DNA from: Catenulispora sp. GP43
GTDB taxonomy: Bacteria; Actinomycetota; Actinomycetes; Streptomycetales; Catenulisporaceae
Assembly (NCBI RefSeq): GCF_041260665.1
Contig: NZ_JBGCCT010000002.1
Coordinates: 372,001 to 436,000 of the forward strand
Length of the DNA stretch: 64,000 nt
Reading direction: 5' to 3'
Numbering within the stretch: position 1 is the stretch's first letter; each line of letters starts with the position of its first letter. Shown here piece by piece: positions 18,078-27,846 of the stretch. The position numbers and the translations under genes are program-made. The notes under the pieces are model-generated. The model ran no database searches. It worked only from the letters and a program-made list of their open reading frames with translations, and was not told the origin of the DNA.

Positions 18078-19004
18078 CTACAACCGGCCCATGACCTCGG
18101 AGGCGATGAGCTCCACGTGGTCCAGGTCGGACAGGTCGAGGATCTGCAGGTACAGCCGCTGGGCCCCGATGCCGGCGTAGCGCCCGATCTTGTCCACGAC
18201 CTCCGCCGGCGTGCCGGCCAGGCCGTTCTCCCGCAGCTCGGCCGGCTCGCGGCCGATGGCGGCGGCGCGCTTGGCGAACTCGGCCTCGTCACGGCCGACG
18301 CAGGCGACCAGCGCGGCGGAGTACGTCATCGACTCCGGGGAGCGGCCGTTGGCGTTGACGGCCTCACGGACCGTGGCGAACAGCTTCTCGCTGTCGTCCA
18401 CGGGGCGGAAGGCGGCGTTGTACTCGCTGGCGTAGCGCGCGGCCAGGCGCGGGGTGCGCTTGGGACCGCCGCCGCCGATGATGATCGGCGGATGCGGCTT
18501 GGTGACGGGCTTCGGCAGCGCCGGGGATTCTTCCAGGGCGTAGTGCTCGCCCTTGAAGCTGTAGGTCGCGCCGTCGGGGGTGTTCCACAGCCCGGTGACG
18601 ACCTCCAGCTGCTCCTCCAGCAGGCCGAAGCGCGTGTCCGGGAAGGGGATGCCGTAGGCGGTGTGCTCGTCGGCGAACCAGCCGGTGCCCAGGCCCAGCT
18701 CCACCCGGCCCGGGCCGGCCATGGCGTCGACCTGCGCGACGGTGATGGCCAGCGGGCCGGGCAGCCGGAAGGTGACCGGGCTGACCAGGGTGCCGAGCTT
18801 GATGCGGCTGGTCTCGCGGGCCAGGCCGGCCAGGGTGATCCAGGCGTCGGTGGGGCCGGGCTCGCCGGTGCCGCCGCCCATCTTCAGGTAGTGGTCGGAG
18901 CGGAAGAACGCGTCGAAGCCCAGGTCCTCGGTGGCTTTGGCGACGGCCAGGAGGGTGTCGTAGTCGGCACCCTGCTGCGGCTCGGTGAAGATGCGCAAGT
19001 CCAT
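18078..19004 (-). CDS. LLM-class F420-dependent oxidoreductase (TIGR03621-like)
   Basis: Protein of 308 aa. Luciferase-like TIM barrel: LRIFTEPQQGADYDTLLAVA, FFRSDHYLKMGGG, LGTLVSPVTFRLPGPLA, and MAGPGRVELGLGTGWFADEHTAYG, the F420-binding signature, then PIIIGGGGPKRTPRLAARYA. The oxidoreductase is intact and of normal length. Its substrate is not predictable. It is the first gene of a two-gene unit with the pentapeptide protein. Confidence 0.92.
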   Translation of the reverse strand: MDLRIFTEPQQGADYDTLLAVAKATEDLGFDAFFRSDHYLKMGGGTGEPGPTDAWITLAGLARETSRIKLGTLVSPVTFRLPGPLAITVAQVDAMAGPGRVELGLGTGWFADEHTAYGIPFPDTRFGLLEEQLEVVTGLWNTPDGATYSFKGEHYALEESPALPKPVTKPHPPIIIGGGGPKRTPRLAARYASEYNAAFRPVDDSEKLFATVREAVNANGRSPESMTYSAALVACVGRDEAEFAKRAAAIGREPAELRENGLAGTPAEVVDKIGRYAGIGAQRLYLQILDLSDLDHVELIASEVMGRL

Positions 19005-19107
19005 GGGTCAAGCCTGGCATACCGCGCGGCGCGCGTGAGGCGCGCCGGTCCCGGCGGGGGCGTCGCGGCGCGGGTGCCGTGCGGCGCCGGTACGGCAGGA
19101 TGGCGGT

Positions 19108-20271
19108 ATGCGCATGCCCTACGTGAACAGCCGCCTGGCCCCGATGGGCACCACCATCTTCGCCGAGATGTCGGCCCTAGCCGTGGCCACCGGCTCGATC
19201 AACCTCGGCCAGGGATTCCCGGACACCGACGGGCCCGAGCAGATCAAGCAGGCCGCGGCCGAGGCCGTGCTGTCCGGCCGCGGCAACCAGTATCCGCCCG
19301 GGCCCGGCGTCCCGGAGCTGCGGACCGCGGTCGCCGAGCACCAGCGGCGCTTCTACGGCCTGGACTTCGACCCGGACACCGAGGTGCTGGTCACCGCCGG
19401 GGCCACCGAGGCCATCGCGGCGGCGCTGCTGGCCCTGCTGGAGCCGGGCGACGAGGTGGTGGCCTTCGAGCCCTACTACGACTCGTACACCGCGTGCATC
19501 GCGATGGCCGGCGGCGTGCGCGTGCCGGTGACGCTGCGTCCGCCGCACTTCCGGCCCGACCTGGACGCGCTGCGTGCCGCCGTGACCGACCGCACCCGCC
19601 TGCTGCTGCTGAACACCCCGCACAACCCGACCGGCATGGTGCTCACCCGCGCCGAGTCCGAGGCGATCGCGCAGCTGGCGCGCGAGCGCGACCTGCTGGT
19701 CGTCACCGACGAGGTGTACGAGCACCTGACCTTCGGCCCCGAGCACATCCCGCTGGCCACGCTGCCCGGCATGCGCGAGCGCACCGTGACCATCGGCTCG
19801 GCCGGCAAGACCTTCTCCTTCACCGGCTGGAAGGTCGGCTGGGTGACCGCTCCCCCTGCGCTGGTCTCCGCGGTCCGCAGCGCCAAGCAGTTCCTCACCT
19901 ACGTGGCCAGCGGCCCCTTCCAGTACGCCGCCGCGACCGCGCTGGCGCTGCCGGACGAGTACTTCAGCACCCTGCGCGCCGATCTGGAGCGCAAGCGCGA
20001 CCTGCTCTCCGACGGGCTCGTCGCGGCCGGCTTCGAGGTGTTCCGGCCCGACGGCACGTACTTCGTCACCACCGACATCAGTGCCCTGAGCGACAAGGGC
20101 GGCCTGGAGTTCTGCCGCGAGCTGCCCGAACTCTGCGGCGTCGTCGCGATCCCGAACCAGGTGTTCTACGACGACAAGGAAGCCGCGCGCGCCCTGGTGC
20201 GGTTCGCGTTCTGCAAGAAGGACGAGGTGCTGGCCGAGGCCGTGGAGCGGTTGGGGCGGCTGAAGGGCTGA
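19108..20271 (+). CDS. Class I/II PLP aminotransferase (DapC / methionine-kynurenine aminotransferase type)
   Basis: Protein of 387 aa. SINLGQGFPDTDGP, LLNTPHNPTGMVL, VVTDEVYEHLTF and the PLP-lysine segment IGSAGKTFSFTGWKVGW are those of the N-succinyldiaminopimelate aminotransferase / YbdL group. In actinobacteria these are usually annotated DapC (lysine biosynthesis), but they also act on methionine, glutamine or kynurenine, so the assignment is at family level. The AAA kinase gene follows 60 bp downstream on the same strand. Confidence 0.9.
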   Translation: MRMPYVNSRLAPMGTTIFAEMSALAVATGSINLGQGFPDTDGPEQIKQAAAEAVLSGRGNQYPPGPGVPELRTAVAEHQRRFYGLDFDPDTEVLVTAGATEAIAAALLALLEPGDEVVAFEPYYDSYTACIAMAGGVRVPVTLRPPHFRPDLDALRAAVTDRTRLLLLNTPHNPTGMVLTRAESEAIAQLARERDLLVVTDEVYEHLTFGPEHIPLATLPGMRERTVTIGSAGKTFSFTGWKVGWVTAPPALVSAVRSAKQFLTYVASGPFQYAAATALALPDEYFSTLRADLERKRDLLSDGLVAAGFEVFRPDGTYFVTTDISALSDKGGLEFCRELPELCGVVAIPNQVFYDDKEAARALVRFAFCKKDEVLAEAVERLGRLKG

Positions 20272-20331
20272 GGCGTTCGCCGTCAGCGAAACCGTGCCGG
20301 TTCCAGGCGGAGCCATGCCTACTGTCGCTCC

Positions 20332-20931
20332 ATGACCGACTACGAGCCCGTATTCCAACGCTACGAACGCCTGGCACCCCTGGATCCCTCGGCGACACCG
20401 GTCGCGATCCTGGTCGCCGGGGCACCGGGGGCCGGCAAGAGCACCCTGGCCGAGGGACTGGCCCGGGAGTTGCGGGCGGCGGTGTTCTCCATGGACTGGC
20501 AACTCGGGGCACTGACGCCGTTCCGGGTGCTGACCGACGAGAACGTGGACCCGCTGGCGGAGACCATGTTGATCGCGGCGCTCGCCCGACAGCTGCAACT
20601 CGGGCTGGACGTGGTGCTCGACGTGACAGGACACGAAGTCGCATCCCGGGACCGCTATCGGCGGGTCGCCGAGAGCCTCGGGGCGCGGTTCGTCGGGGTG
20701 GAGTGCGTCTGCTCGGATGCCGACGCGCACCGGTCGCGGGTGGAAAGCCGGGACCGCGGCATCCCCGGCTGGCGGCCGACGGTGCCGTGGGAGCACGTGG
20801 TGCGGATGCAGGGGCTGTGGGAGGCGTGGCCCGAGCCGCACCTGGTGCTGGACTCGGCGAAACAGGATGCTGAGACGTCGCTCAAGCAGGTGCTGGAAGC
20901 GGTCGCGGCGGCGCGGAACGCGTCCCGCTGA
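20332..20931 (+). CDS. P-loop kinase/ATPase of the AAA_33 type
   Basis: Protein of 199 aa. Walker A is VAGAPGAGKSTLA near residue 28, and a second acidic strand is LDVVLDVTGHEVASRDRYR, typical of AAA_33 small-molecule kinases (chloramphenicol phosphotransferase/zeta-toxin relatives). No partner antitoxin or drug-resistance context is visible. The substrate is unknown. Confidence 0.8.
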   Translation: MTDYEPVFQRYERLAPLDPSATPVAILVAGAPGAGKSTLAEGLARELRAAVFSMDWQLGALTPFRVLTDENVDPLAETMLIAALARQLQLGLDVVLDVTGHEVASRDRYRRVAESLGARFVGVECVCSDADAHRSRVESRDRGIPGWRPTVPWEHVVRMQGLWEAWPEPHLVLDSAKQDAETSLKQVLEAVAAARNASR

Positions 20932-21031
20932 AGCAGCCTGTGTCACGGATCACATGTCAGAGTCGTGATTCGCTCGGCGGCCACGGGTAGCTCAAACGCG
21001 TTAGCCACCTTCTCGGAACAGGGATGCCGAT

Positions 21032-21295
21032 ATGCGACGGAAGATCAGTCGAATAGCCGTGGCGGCCACCGCCGCCGCATGTGTCGTCACCGGCGGCGCG
21101 GCGATGGCCAGTGCCAGCACGAACACTGGACCGCTCCAGCTCGCGGGCGTGTACAACGGCCCCGATTCGCCCACGAACAAGGCCGAGTGCACCGTCGCGG
21201 GCGTGGCCTTCCAGGTGTCGTCGGGCGGACGCTACTGGGAATGCGACGCGTCGACCGAGTACCCGGGAGCCTGGGAGCTCTGGGAAGAGCAGTAG
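21032..21295 (+). CDS. Small secreted protein, unknown function
   Basis: Protein of 87 aa. The signal peptide MRRKISRIAVAATAAACVVT ends at about ASA, leaving a mature part of about 58 residues with two cysteines (AECTVAG and YWECDA) that could form a disulfide. I do not recognise the family. It ends just before a strong terminator. Confidence 0.75.
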   Translation: MRRKISRIAVAATAAACVVTGGAAMASASTNTGPLQLAGVYNGPDSPTNKAECTVAGVAFQVSSGGRYWECDASTEYPGAWELWEEQ

Positions 21296-21306
21296 GCAGA
21301 CCTGAG

Positions 21307-21348
21307 CCGCGGCCCCGGCCTGCCACCTTCGGCAGGCCGGGGCCGCGG
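21307..21348. terminator. Strong hairpin terminator
   Basis: An 18-bp perfect stem (21307-21324 with 21331-21348), loop ACCTTC, sits between the convergent ends of the small secreted gene and the rpf gene and can serve both. There is no T-run, as is often the case in GC-rich actinobacteria. Confidence 0.8.
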
Positions 21349-21373
21349 CCGCGAGGAGCGCCGCGATCGGTTC

Positions 21374-22298
<925 letters not shown>

Positions 22299-22390
22299 TA
22301 GGGCGCACCGCCCGTAAGGTTTTCAGGTGCCGAACACCACATTTCTCACGATGCGTGGCGGCCGGATCACCGTCGGGGCGAACGGAACCG

Positions 22391-22421
22391 GGAAGGCCCC
22401 GAGGTCTTCTCAGGGCCTTCC
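22391..22421 (-). terminator. Terminator after the Tat phosphoesterase gene
   Basis: A 13-bp stem with one G-T wobble (22391-22403 with 22409-22421), 5-base loop, 27 bp after the stop codon of the minus-strand gene. Confidence 0.75.
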
Positions 22422-22447
22422 CAGAGCGGGCAAAACGGACTATTCGC

Positions 22448-23908
22448 CTAACCCACGCGCCGCCGGTGCCCGGGCTCCTGGCGCGGCATGCTCTGCGCCG
22501 TCGGCGGCACCACCGGGGGCAGTGTGGCGACCTCTGTCAGCTCCTGCTGGTACAGCGCGGCGGCGTCCGGGAGCTTCGGGAAGGACCGTTCCTGCCGCTC
22601 GTGCATACGCAGCGTCCCTGTCATGTCACCGACCGTGCAGCGGCGCCAGTCGCTGATGTTCGTCTCCCGCACGCCGAACCGGCGCTCCAGGAAGCGAAGC
22701 GTCGAGGTGTGGTCGAACACCTCCGAGCACACGTAGCCGCCGGCGCTCCACGGCGAGACCACGATCGTCGGCACCCGGAACCCGAGCCCGGAGGGGCCCG
22801 CGATGCCCTGGCACTCCGCGGGCAGCGGGTCGACGGTGATCCACTCCCCCGGCGTCCCGGGCGGCGCGGTCGGCGGCCGGACGTGGTCGAACAGGCCGTC
22901 GTTCTCGTCGTAGGTGATGATCAGCAGGGTCTTGGCCCACACCTCGGGGTGCTCCCCGAGCGCGTCCAGCACGCCCCAGATGTACTCCGCGCCGGCCCCG
23001 GGCAGCGCCGGCGGGTGCTCGCTGGCCTCCGGCAGCCCGATCGAGGGCAGGTACTGGGAGTTCAGCCAGCTCACCGCGGGCAGGTCGCCGTTGGCGATGT
23101 CGTCGGCGATCGCCTGCGGCGGCCGCGGCTGCATCCCGTTGACCCACAGGGACGAGTCGTGCGGCGCGTTCTGGAAGTTCTGGAACCAGCCCAGATCCGA
23201 CCCGGCGGTGTTGCCGACGTAGTAGCGCCAGCTGATCCCGGCGGCCTCCAGGCGCTCGGCGTAGGTGGTCCAGCGGAACGGCGCCGGGTTGCTGTTGCTC
23301 ACCACCGGGCCGCCGGCCACGCCGTCGGGGTCGTTGGTGCCACTGATCGCGAACAGCCGGTTGGCGTGCGTGGGGCCGAAGGCCGAGCAGTGGTAGTTGT
23401 CGCACACGGTGAAGGCATCGGCGAGCGCGTAGTGGAACGGGAGGTCCTCGCGCGTCAGGTAGCCCATGGACCACGGACCGCCGTCGACGGGGCGGTGCGC
23501 GGCCATCCAGCCGTCCATCGCGCCGTTGTTCCAGGACTTGTGCTGGCCGGGCCAGCTGTGGTCGGTGCTGGGGTACTTGGCACCGCTGGTCTTGGCGGTG
23601 TCGATGCGGAACGGCAGGGTGTAGCCGTCGGGGTTGGCGGTGTCGGGCTGGTAGAACACCGGACGGCCGTCGGGCAGGCGGACCGCGTCGCGGTCCCCGA
23701 ACCCCCGCACGCCGGACAGCGTGCCGAAGTAGTGGTCGAAGCTGCGATTCTCCTGCATCAGGATCATGACGTGCTCGATCTGGTCCAGCGAGTGCAGCCT
23801 GCTGTCCGGGGCCGCATCGGCCATCGCCTTGCCCAACGAGGGCGGCAGCAGGGACAGCGCCGAGGTGGCGGCGGCGGAGGTGAGCAGGCGGCGGCGGGTC
23901 AACGACAT
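22448..23908 (-). CDS. Tat-exported phospholipase C / phosphoesterase
   Basis: Protein of 486 aa from ATG 23908, with AGGAG upstream. N-terminal twin-arginine signal SLTRRRLLTSAAATSALSLL. PF04185 family: [73 protein letters not shown]. These Tat-dependent enzymes hydrolyse phospholipids or phosphate monoesters outside the cell. It ends with FPKLPDAAALYQQEL. It is distinct from the lipoprotein homologue at 6104-7573, and no close duplication is evident. Confidence 0.93.
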   Translation of the reverse strand: MSLTRRRLLTSAAATSALSLLPPSLGKAMADAAPDSRLHSLDQIEHVMILMQENRSFDHYFGTLSGVRGFGDRDAVRLPDGRPVFYQPDTANPDGYTLPFRIDTAKTSGAKYPSTDHSWPGQHKSWNNGAMDGWMAAHRPVDGGPWSMGYLTREDLPFHYALADAFTVCDNYHCSAFGPTHANRLFAISGTNDPDGVAGGPVVSNSNPAPFRWTTYAERLEAAGISWRYYVGNTAGSDLGWFQNFQNAPHDSSLWVNGMQPRPPQAIADDIANGDLPAVSWLNSQYLPSIGLPEASEHPPALPGAGAEYIWGVLDALGEHPEVWAKTLLIITYDENDGLFDHVRPPTAPPGTPGEWITVDPLPAECQGIAGPSGLGFRVPTIVVSPWSAGGYVCSEVFDHTSTLRFLERRFGVRETNISDWRRCTVGDMTGTLRMHERQERSFPKLPDAAALYQQELTEVATLPPVVPPTAQSMPRQEPGHRRRVG

Positions 23909-24025
23909 GCGCGGGCTCCTGTCTTTCCCAGAGGATTGAGATGGCGTCCTCTTCCGGCACGGTAACCGCGGATGGTGGATTCGGGGAGAACACCCGGTGC
24001 CCGGCGGTACGGCGATGATGGCGGC

Positions 24026-24547
24026 GTGACCGTTTCCGTTGTGTGGGCCCGCGAGCCCATCCCGACCGGCCCGAGCGTCTTCCTGGCCGGTCCCACGCCC
24101 CGTTCCGAGGCCGTCGCCTCCTGGCGCCCGCAGGCGATTCATGCTCTCGACAGAGCTTGGAAGAAGCCTGACACGCTGCACGTGCTGGTCCCGGAGAACC
24201 CCGGCGGACTGCGCGAAACCGAGTACGAGGACCAGATCGAGTGGGAATGGGAGGGCCTGGACCGGGCCTCGGCGATCCTGTTCTGGATCCCCCGCGATCT
24301 GCGCACCCTGCCCGGATTCACCACCAATGTCGAGTTCGGCCTGGTCGCGCGCTCCGGCCGCGCGGTGCTCGGCTGCCCGCCGGACTGCCCGAATCCGGAG
24401 CGGAACCGCTACCTGGTGCGCCTGGCGCGCAGGTTCGGAACACCGGTGACGCAGACGCTGCCGGAGACCGTCGCGGCGGCGATGAAGATCGTCTCAGGGG
24501 CCGACATCACGCGACAGTCTCAGGCCGCACACGTTTGGGTCGAGTAA
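24026..24547 (+). CDS. Nucleoside 2-deoxyribosyltransferase-like protein
   Basis: Protein of 173 aa from GTG 24026. VFLAGPTPRSEAVASWR opens a Rossmann-like fold, then VLVPENPGG, YEDQIEWEWEGLDRASAILFWIPRD, and LPGFTTNVEFGLVARSGR, the pattern of the Nuc_deoxyri_tr2 family. Members cleave or transfer the N-glycosidic bond of nucleotides; the real substrate here is unknown. The ATG at 23972 would add a low-complexity stretch overlapping the divergent gene's promoter and is less likely. Confidence 0.78.
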   Translation: MTVSVVWAREPIPTGPSVFLAGPTPRSEAVASWRPQAIHALDRAWKKPDTLHVLVPENPGGLRETEYEDQIEWEWEGLDRASAILFWIPRDLRTLPGFTTNVEFGLVARSGRAVLGCPPDCPNPERNRYLVRLARRFGTPVTQTLPETVAAAMKIVSGADITRQSQAAHVWVE

Positions 24548-24643
24548 TCGGGGTTAACCCTGTCGTCTGTGCACTCGCCGTCAACCCGTTGCGGTAGCGT
24601 GGCGGGGCACTTCGCAGGTCCAACAACAATGGGGGTAACACCA

Positions 24644-25198
24644 ATGTCCACGACGCGTGGCATACGGATTCTCGTCGGCACGGCCCTGGCCTCCTCGGTC
24701 ATCCTGCTCGGGGGGTGCTCCTCGTCCGGCACCACCCCGGCGGCGGCCACCGGCGGCGCGAATCCGCTCACGGGGGGCCTCACGTCCCAGACCACCGCCT
24801 CCTCCGGCGGCAGCAGCAGCTCGTCCTCCGACGACTCCAGCACCGGCGGCACCAGCAGCAGCTCGTCTTCTGACGACTCCAGCGGCGGCAGCTCCGGCGG
24901 CGCCCTCGGCGGCAGCGACCCGGGTTGCCAGGCGGCGACCTCCGACCTGACCAGCGGCTCCACCACGATATCCAATGCGGCCGGCAACCTGACCGGCGCG
25001 ATCGCCGCAATCAAGGGGATCGGGGACAAGCTGCACGCCGACGCGGGCAAGTCCAAGAACCCGGCAGCAGCCGCGGCGATCAACAAGCTCGGCGACGACT
25101 GGGTCAACATGGCCGGCCAGGCCTCCTCCGGGAAGGTGCCTGACATGAGCGCGATGTCGAGCGACTCGACGGCGATGATCACCGCCTGCTCGGGCTGA
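24644..25198 (+). CDS. Ser/Gly-rich lipoprotein of unknown function
   Basis: Protein of 184 aa. Signal peptide with lipobox VILLGGC, then about 75 residues of low-complexity Ser/Asp/Gly/Thr with tandem SSSSDDSS(T/G)GG blocks, then a small Ala-rich helical domain ending in ITACSG. A cysteine pair (DPGCQA and TACSG) may bridge the folded part. ATG 24644 is preceded by GGGGG; an in-frame ATG at 24629 is an alternative. The long linker suggests a domain held out through the cell wall. Confidence 0.8.
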   Translation: MSTTRGIRILVGTALASSVILLGGCSSSGTTPAAATGGANPLTGGLTSQTTASSGGSSSSSSDDSSTGGTSSSSSSDDSSGGSSGGALGGSDPGCQAATSDLTSGSTTISNAAGNLTGAIAAIKGIGDKLHADAGKSKNPAAAAAINKLGDDWVNMAGQASSGKVPDMSAMSSDSTAMITACSG

Positions 25199-25235
25199 CG
25201 CGCCTCGCCGGCGGCCATCCGCCCTCAGCACTGAC

Positions 25236-25263
25236 GGCCCGGCCGGGGATCCCCAGCCGGGCC
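25236..25263 (+). terminator. Terminator after the lipoprotein gene
   Basis: GGCCCGGC (25236-25243) pairs with GCCGGGCC (25256-25263), with GGGG/CCCC continuing the stem inside. It starts 38 bp after the stop codon. Confidence 0.7.
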
Positions 25264-25326
25264 TTCGCGTGTCCGTGTGTCCGCGTGTCCGGAACCGCGC
25301 CGGCTACGTCAGCGTCGTCTCAGGGC

Positions 25327-26793
25327 TCAGACACACCCGTGGATGTCGCTCGTCGAGGACGCCACGACCGTGTCCAGCAGCCCGGGCACGATCACGTGCA
25401 CCGCGTTGACCGTCAGCGTGTGGTCGGTGGCGTCACCGGTGGCGATCTGCTCGTTCAGAATCAGCTTGATGCCGAGCACGTTCACCGTGGTGTTCGGGCC
25501 CGGGTTCACGCTGATCGGGACGGCGACGCCGCCGACGGTGATGGTCGCGATGCTCGCCCCGCCGGTACCGCCGGCGCAGACCATCTGCGAGGTGGACGAG
25601 ACCGCGCCGATCTGGATCGCCGGCAGGCCCAGGACGGCGATGCCGACGTGCTGCACCGAGGCGTTGGCAGTGGAGGAGTCGGGGTTCACGGCGGTGGAGA
25701 CGTTCGCGCAGAGCGTGTTGGCGTTGATGATCAGGCCGAGGATGTTCGCGTCGCACGGCGGGGAGCTGGTGCTGGCCCCGGTCACCGCGACCGGGCCGGC
25801 CTCGGGCGTCGGCGCGATGCTCACCAGGCCGGAGGACTTCAGGCCGTAGGCGTCGCCGGTCAGCAGGGTCTGCCAGGTCACCTGGACGTTGTTGGACGTG
25901 ATGGTGCCGGCCGGGTTCGTCGTCGAGGCGCCGATGACGTCCGTCCCGGACACCGTTCCGGTATAGGTGAACGTCGCATTGCCCGAGGCGTCCGTGGTGC
26001 CGCTGCCGGTCAGGCCGGCGTTCGGGCCGCTGGCGATCTTGAAGGAGATCGGCGCGCCCTGGAGCGGGTCACCGCAGCTGTTGACCAGGTTGGCCGTGAC
26101 AGTGGCCGGCGATCCGACCGCGAGGTCCTGCTGCGGCGGGGCCAGGCTCAGGATCGAGCCGGGGCAGGAGACGCTGCCGACCGGGGCCCACTGCTGGGAC
26201 TCGTTGCCCATGCCGCAGCTGGCGCCGTCCACGCCGCCGGTGTTGAGGATCTTGCCGGTGTCGTCGAAGTTGCTGACCACACCGTCGATGGACACGGTGA
26301 CCAGCGGCACCACGCCGGACTGGTTGCAGTCGCCGGACCAGTTGGCACCGTTCGGCCCGATGTCGGAGGTGTCGAAGGAGCCGTCGGAGGTGCAGCCGGC
26401 GCTGAAGGAGTTGATCGTCTGGGTGACGATGTACTGCCCGCTCGGCGCGAGCGGGACGTTGTGCCGCCAGATGTCGTACACGCAGGTGCCGAAGCTGACG
26501 TGGATGTAGTCGACGTTGACGTTGACGCCGGTGTTGTTGATGACGCGCACCGCGCCTGCGTCGAAAGTGCAGCCGCCGGTGCAGCCGCCGTATGTGACAT
26601 TCGGCGCCCCTTCCCAGGGCGTCGGGAAGTTGTTGGGATTGGCGCGCAGGTTGTCGGCGTACCCGAGCTGCACCGCGACATTGGCGTCGGCGTGCGCCCG
26701 GCCCGCCGTCCCGACCACCACCGCGGCGCAGGTGAGCACCAGCATTCCCAGGAACGCCAAGGCTCTTCGCACACTCATCGAGGCTGCTGACAT
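25327..26793 (-). CDS. Large secreted protein with a bacterial Ig-like domain
   Basis: Protein of 488 aa; AAGGGGTGG precedes ATG 26793. Signal peptide to about AHADA, a Cys-rich N-terminal region (YGGCTGGCTF, FGTCVYDIW, AGCTSDG, GDCNQSG), one invasin/Big_1-like domain around residues 215-310 (VTANLVNSCGDPLQGAPISF, TDASGNATFTYTGTVSG), and a C-terminal beta-rich region resembling choline- or phage-tail-like repeats without a sortase signal. No enzyme motif. Probably a secreted adhesin or wall-associated protein; function unknown. Confidence 0.8.
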   Translation of the reverse strand: MSAASMSVRRALAFLGMLVLTCAAVVVGTAGRAHADANVAVQLGYADNLRANPNNFPTPWEGAPNVTYGGCTGGCTFDAGAVRVINNTGVNVNVDYIHVSFGTCVYDIWRHNVPLAPSGQYIVTQTINSFSAGCTSDGSFDTSDIGPNGANWSGDCNQSGVVPLVTVSIDGVVSNFDDTGKILNTGGVDGASCGMGNESQQWAPVGSVSCPGSILSLAPPQQDLAVGSPATVTANLVNSCGDPLQGAPISFKIASGPNAGLTGSGTTDASGNATFTYTGTVSGTDVIGASTTNPAGTITSNNVQVTWQTLLTGDAYGLKSSGLVSIAPTPEAGPVAVTGASTSSPPCDANILGLIINANTLCANVSTAVNPDSSTANASVQHVGIAVLGLPAIQIGAVSSTSQMVCAGGTGGASIATITVGGVAVPISVNPGPNTTVNVLGIKLILNEQIATGDATDHTLTVNAVHVIVPGLLDTVVASSTSDIHGCV

Positions 26794-27036
26794 GTTCCAC
26801 CCCTTCTGAACCCGAAACGGAGCGGCGCGGCGGGCAGGTCCACTCCGGACCCGGAGTCGCCGCGCGCGGGGGTGAAGCTATTCGAGCTCTGATTCGCAGT
26901 CGCTCGGGCGCGGGCCGGGTGTCTGCTGGCGCGGCGCTTCGCGGGGCGCCAGGTCGATGCCGCATAGCTCGGCCAACGGTGGGGATGGCGGGATAGAATC
27001 AGGGAACTGAGTCAATGTGGTGTCCGATGACCCGCG

Positions 27037-27780
27037 TCACCCCGCAGCCGGCGTCAGCACCTGCTCCGAGAGCCCGAGTCGCTCCTGAAGCACCTCGCGC
27101 CCCTGCCAGGTGACCAGCACCGCGCGCGAAGTGCCGACCCGCTTGATCCAGCCCTGATCCAGCGCGTGCTCGCACAGGGCGGCGCCGACCGCACCGGCCA
27201 GGTGCGGGCGGCGTTCGGTCCAGTCCAGGCAGGGGCGCAGGGCGGGGCGCTTCGACGCGGTCGGGACTTCGATCGCGAGGTCGGCCAGCCAGCGCTCGCC
27301 CTCGGGCGTCAGGCTCAGGCCGTGCCGCCAGTCGACCAGGTCGCGGTCGGTCATCGCGTCGGCGATGGCCACGCCGACGCGGCCGGCCAGGTGGTCGTAG
27401 CAGGTGCGGGCGTGGGCCAGGGCGCGGCGGCGGCTGTCGGCGGACAGGGTGCGCGCCGGCGGGGCCGGGCGGACCGGGGCGGCCGCGGCCATGGTCTCGA
27501 TCAGTTCGGCGACCTGCTGGTCGGCCAGACGGACGTAGCGGTGCCGGCCCTGGCGCTCCTCGGCCAGCAGGCCGCCGGCCACCATCGCGTTCAGGTGCTC
27601 GGTGGCGGTGGACGGGGCGACGCCGGCGTGCCGGGCCAGTTCGGTCGGGGTCCAGGCCCGGCCGTCGAGCAGGGCCAGGCAGAAGGTGGCGCGGGTGCCG
27701 TCGGCCAGCAGGCGGGCCGTCGCGGCCAGGTCGGCGCCGGCCAGCAGGGGGTTCGCGGTGGTGGGGCCGGTGGTGCTCAT
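27037..27780 (-). CDS. ArsR-type winged-helix transcriptional regulator
   Basis: Protein of 247 aa. The ArsR-like helix-turn-helix spans residues 20-95 (ARLLADGTRATFCLALLDGR, LARHAGVAPSTATEHLNAMV, RQGRHRYVRLA). The extra C-terminal half of about 150 residues (WRHGLSLTPEGERWL, LDWTERRPHLAGAVGAALCE) is found in long ArsR regulators that bind an organic ligand. It is divergent from the flavin-reductase-like gene 66 bp away and probably regulates it. Confidence 0.9.
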   Translation of the reverse strand: MSTTGPTTANPLLAGADLAATARLLADGTRATFCLALLDGRAWTPTELARHAGVAPSTATEHLNAMVAGGLLAEERQGRHRYVRLADQQVAELIETMAAAAPVRPAPPARTLSADSRRRALAHARTCYDHLAGRVGVAIADAMTDRDLVDWRHGLSLTPEGERWLADLAIEVPTASKRPALRPCLDWTERRPHLAGAVGAALCEHALDQGWIKRVGTSRAVLVTWQGREVLQERLGLSEQVLTPAAG

Positions 27781-27846
27781 GGCAGCGATTATTCTCCGGG
27801 TATCGTTCGGCGGCCGCCGAAACGTCCGCTGCCTACCGTCGGGCGC

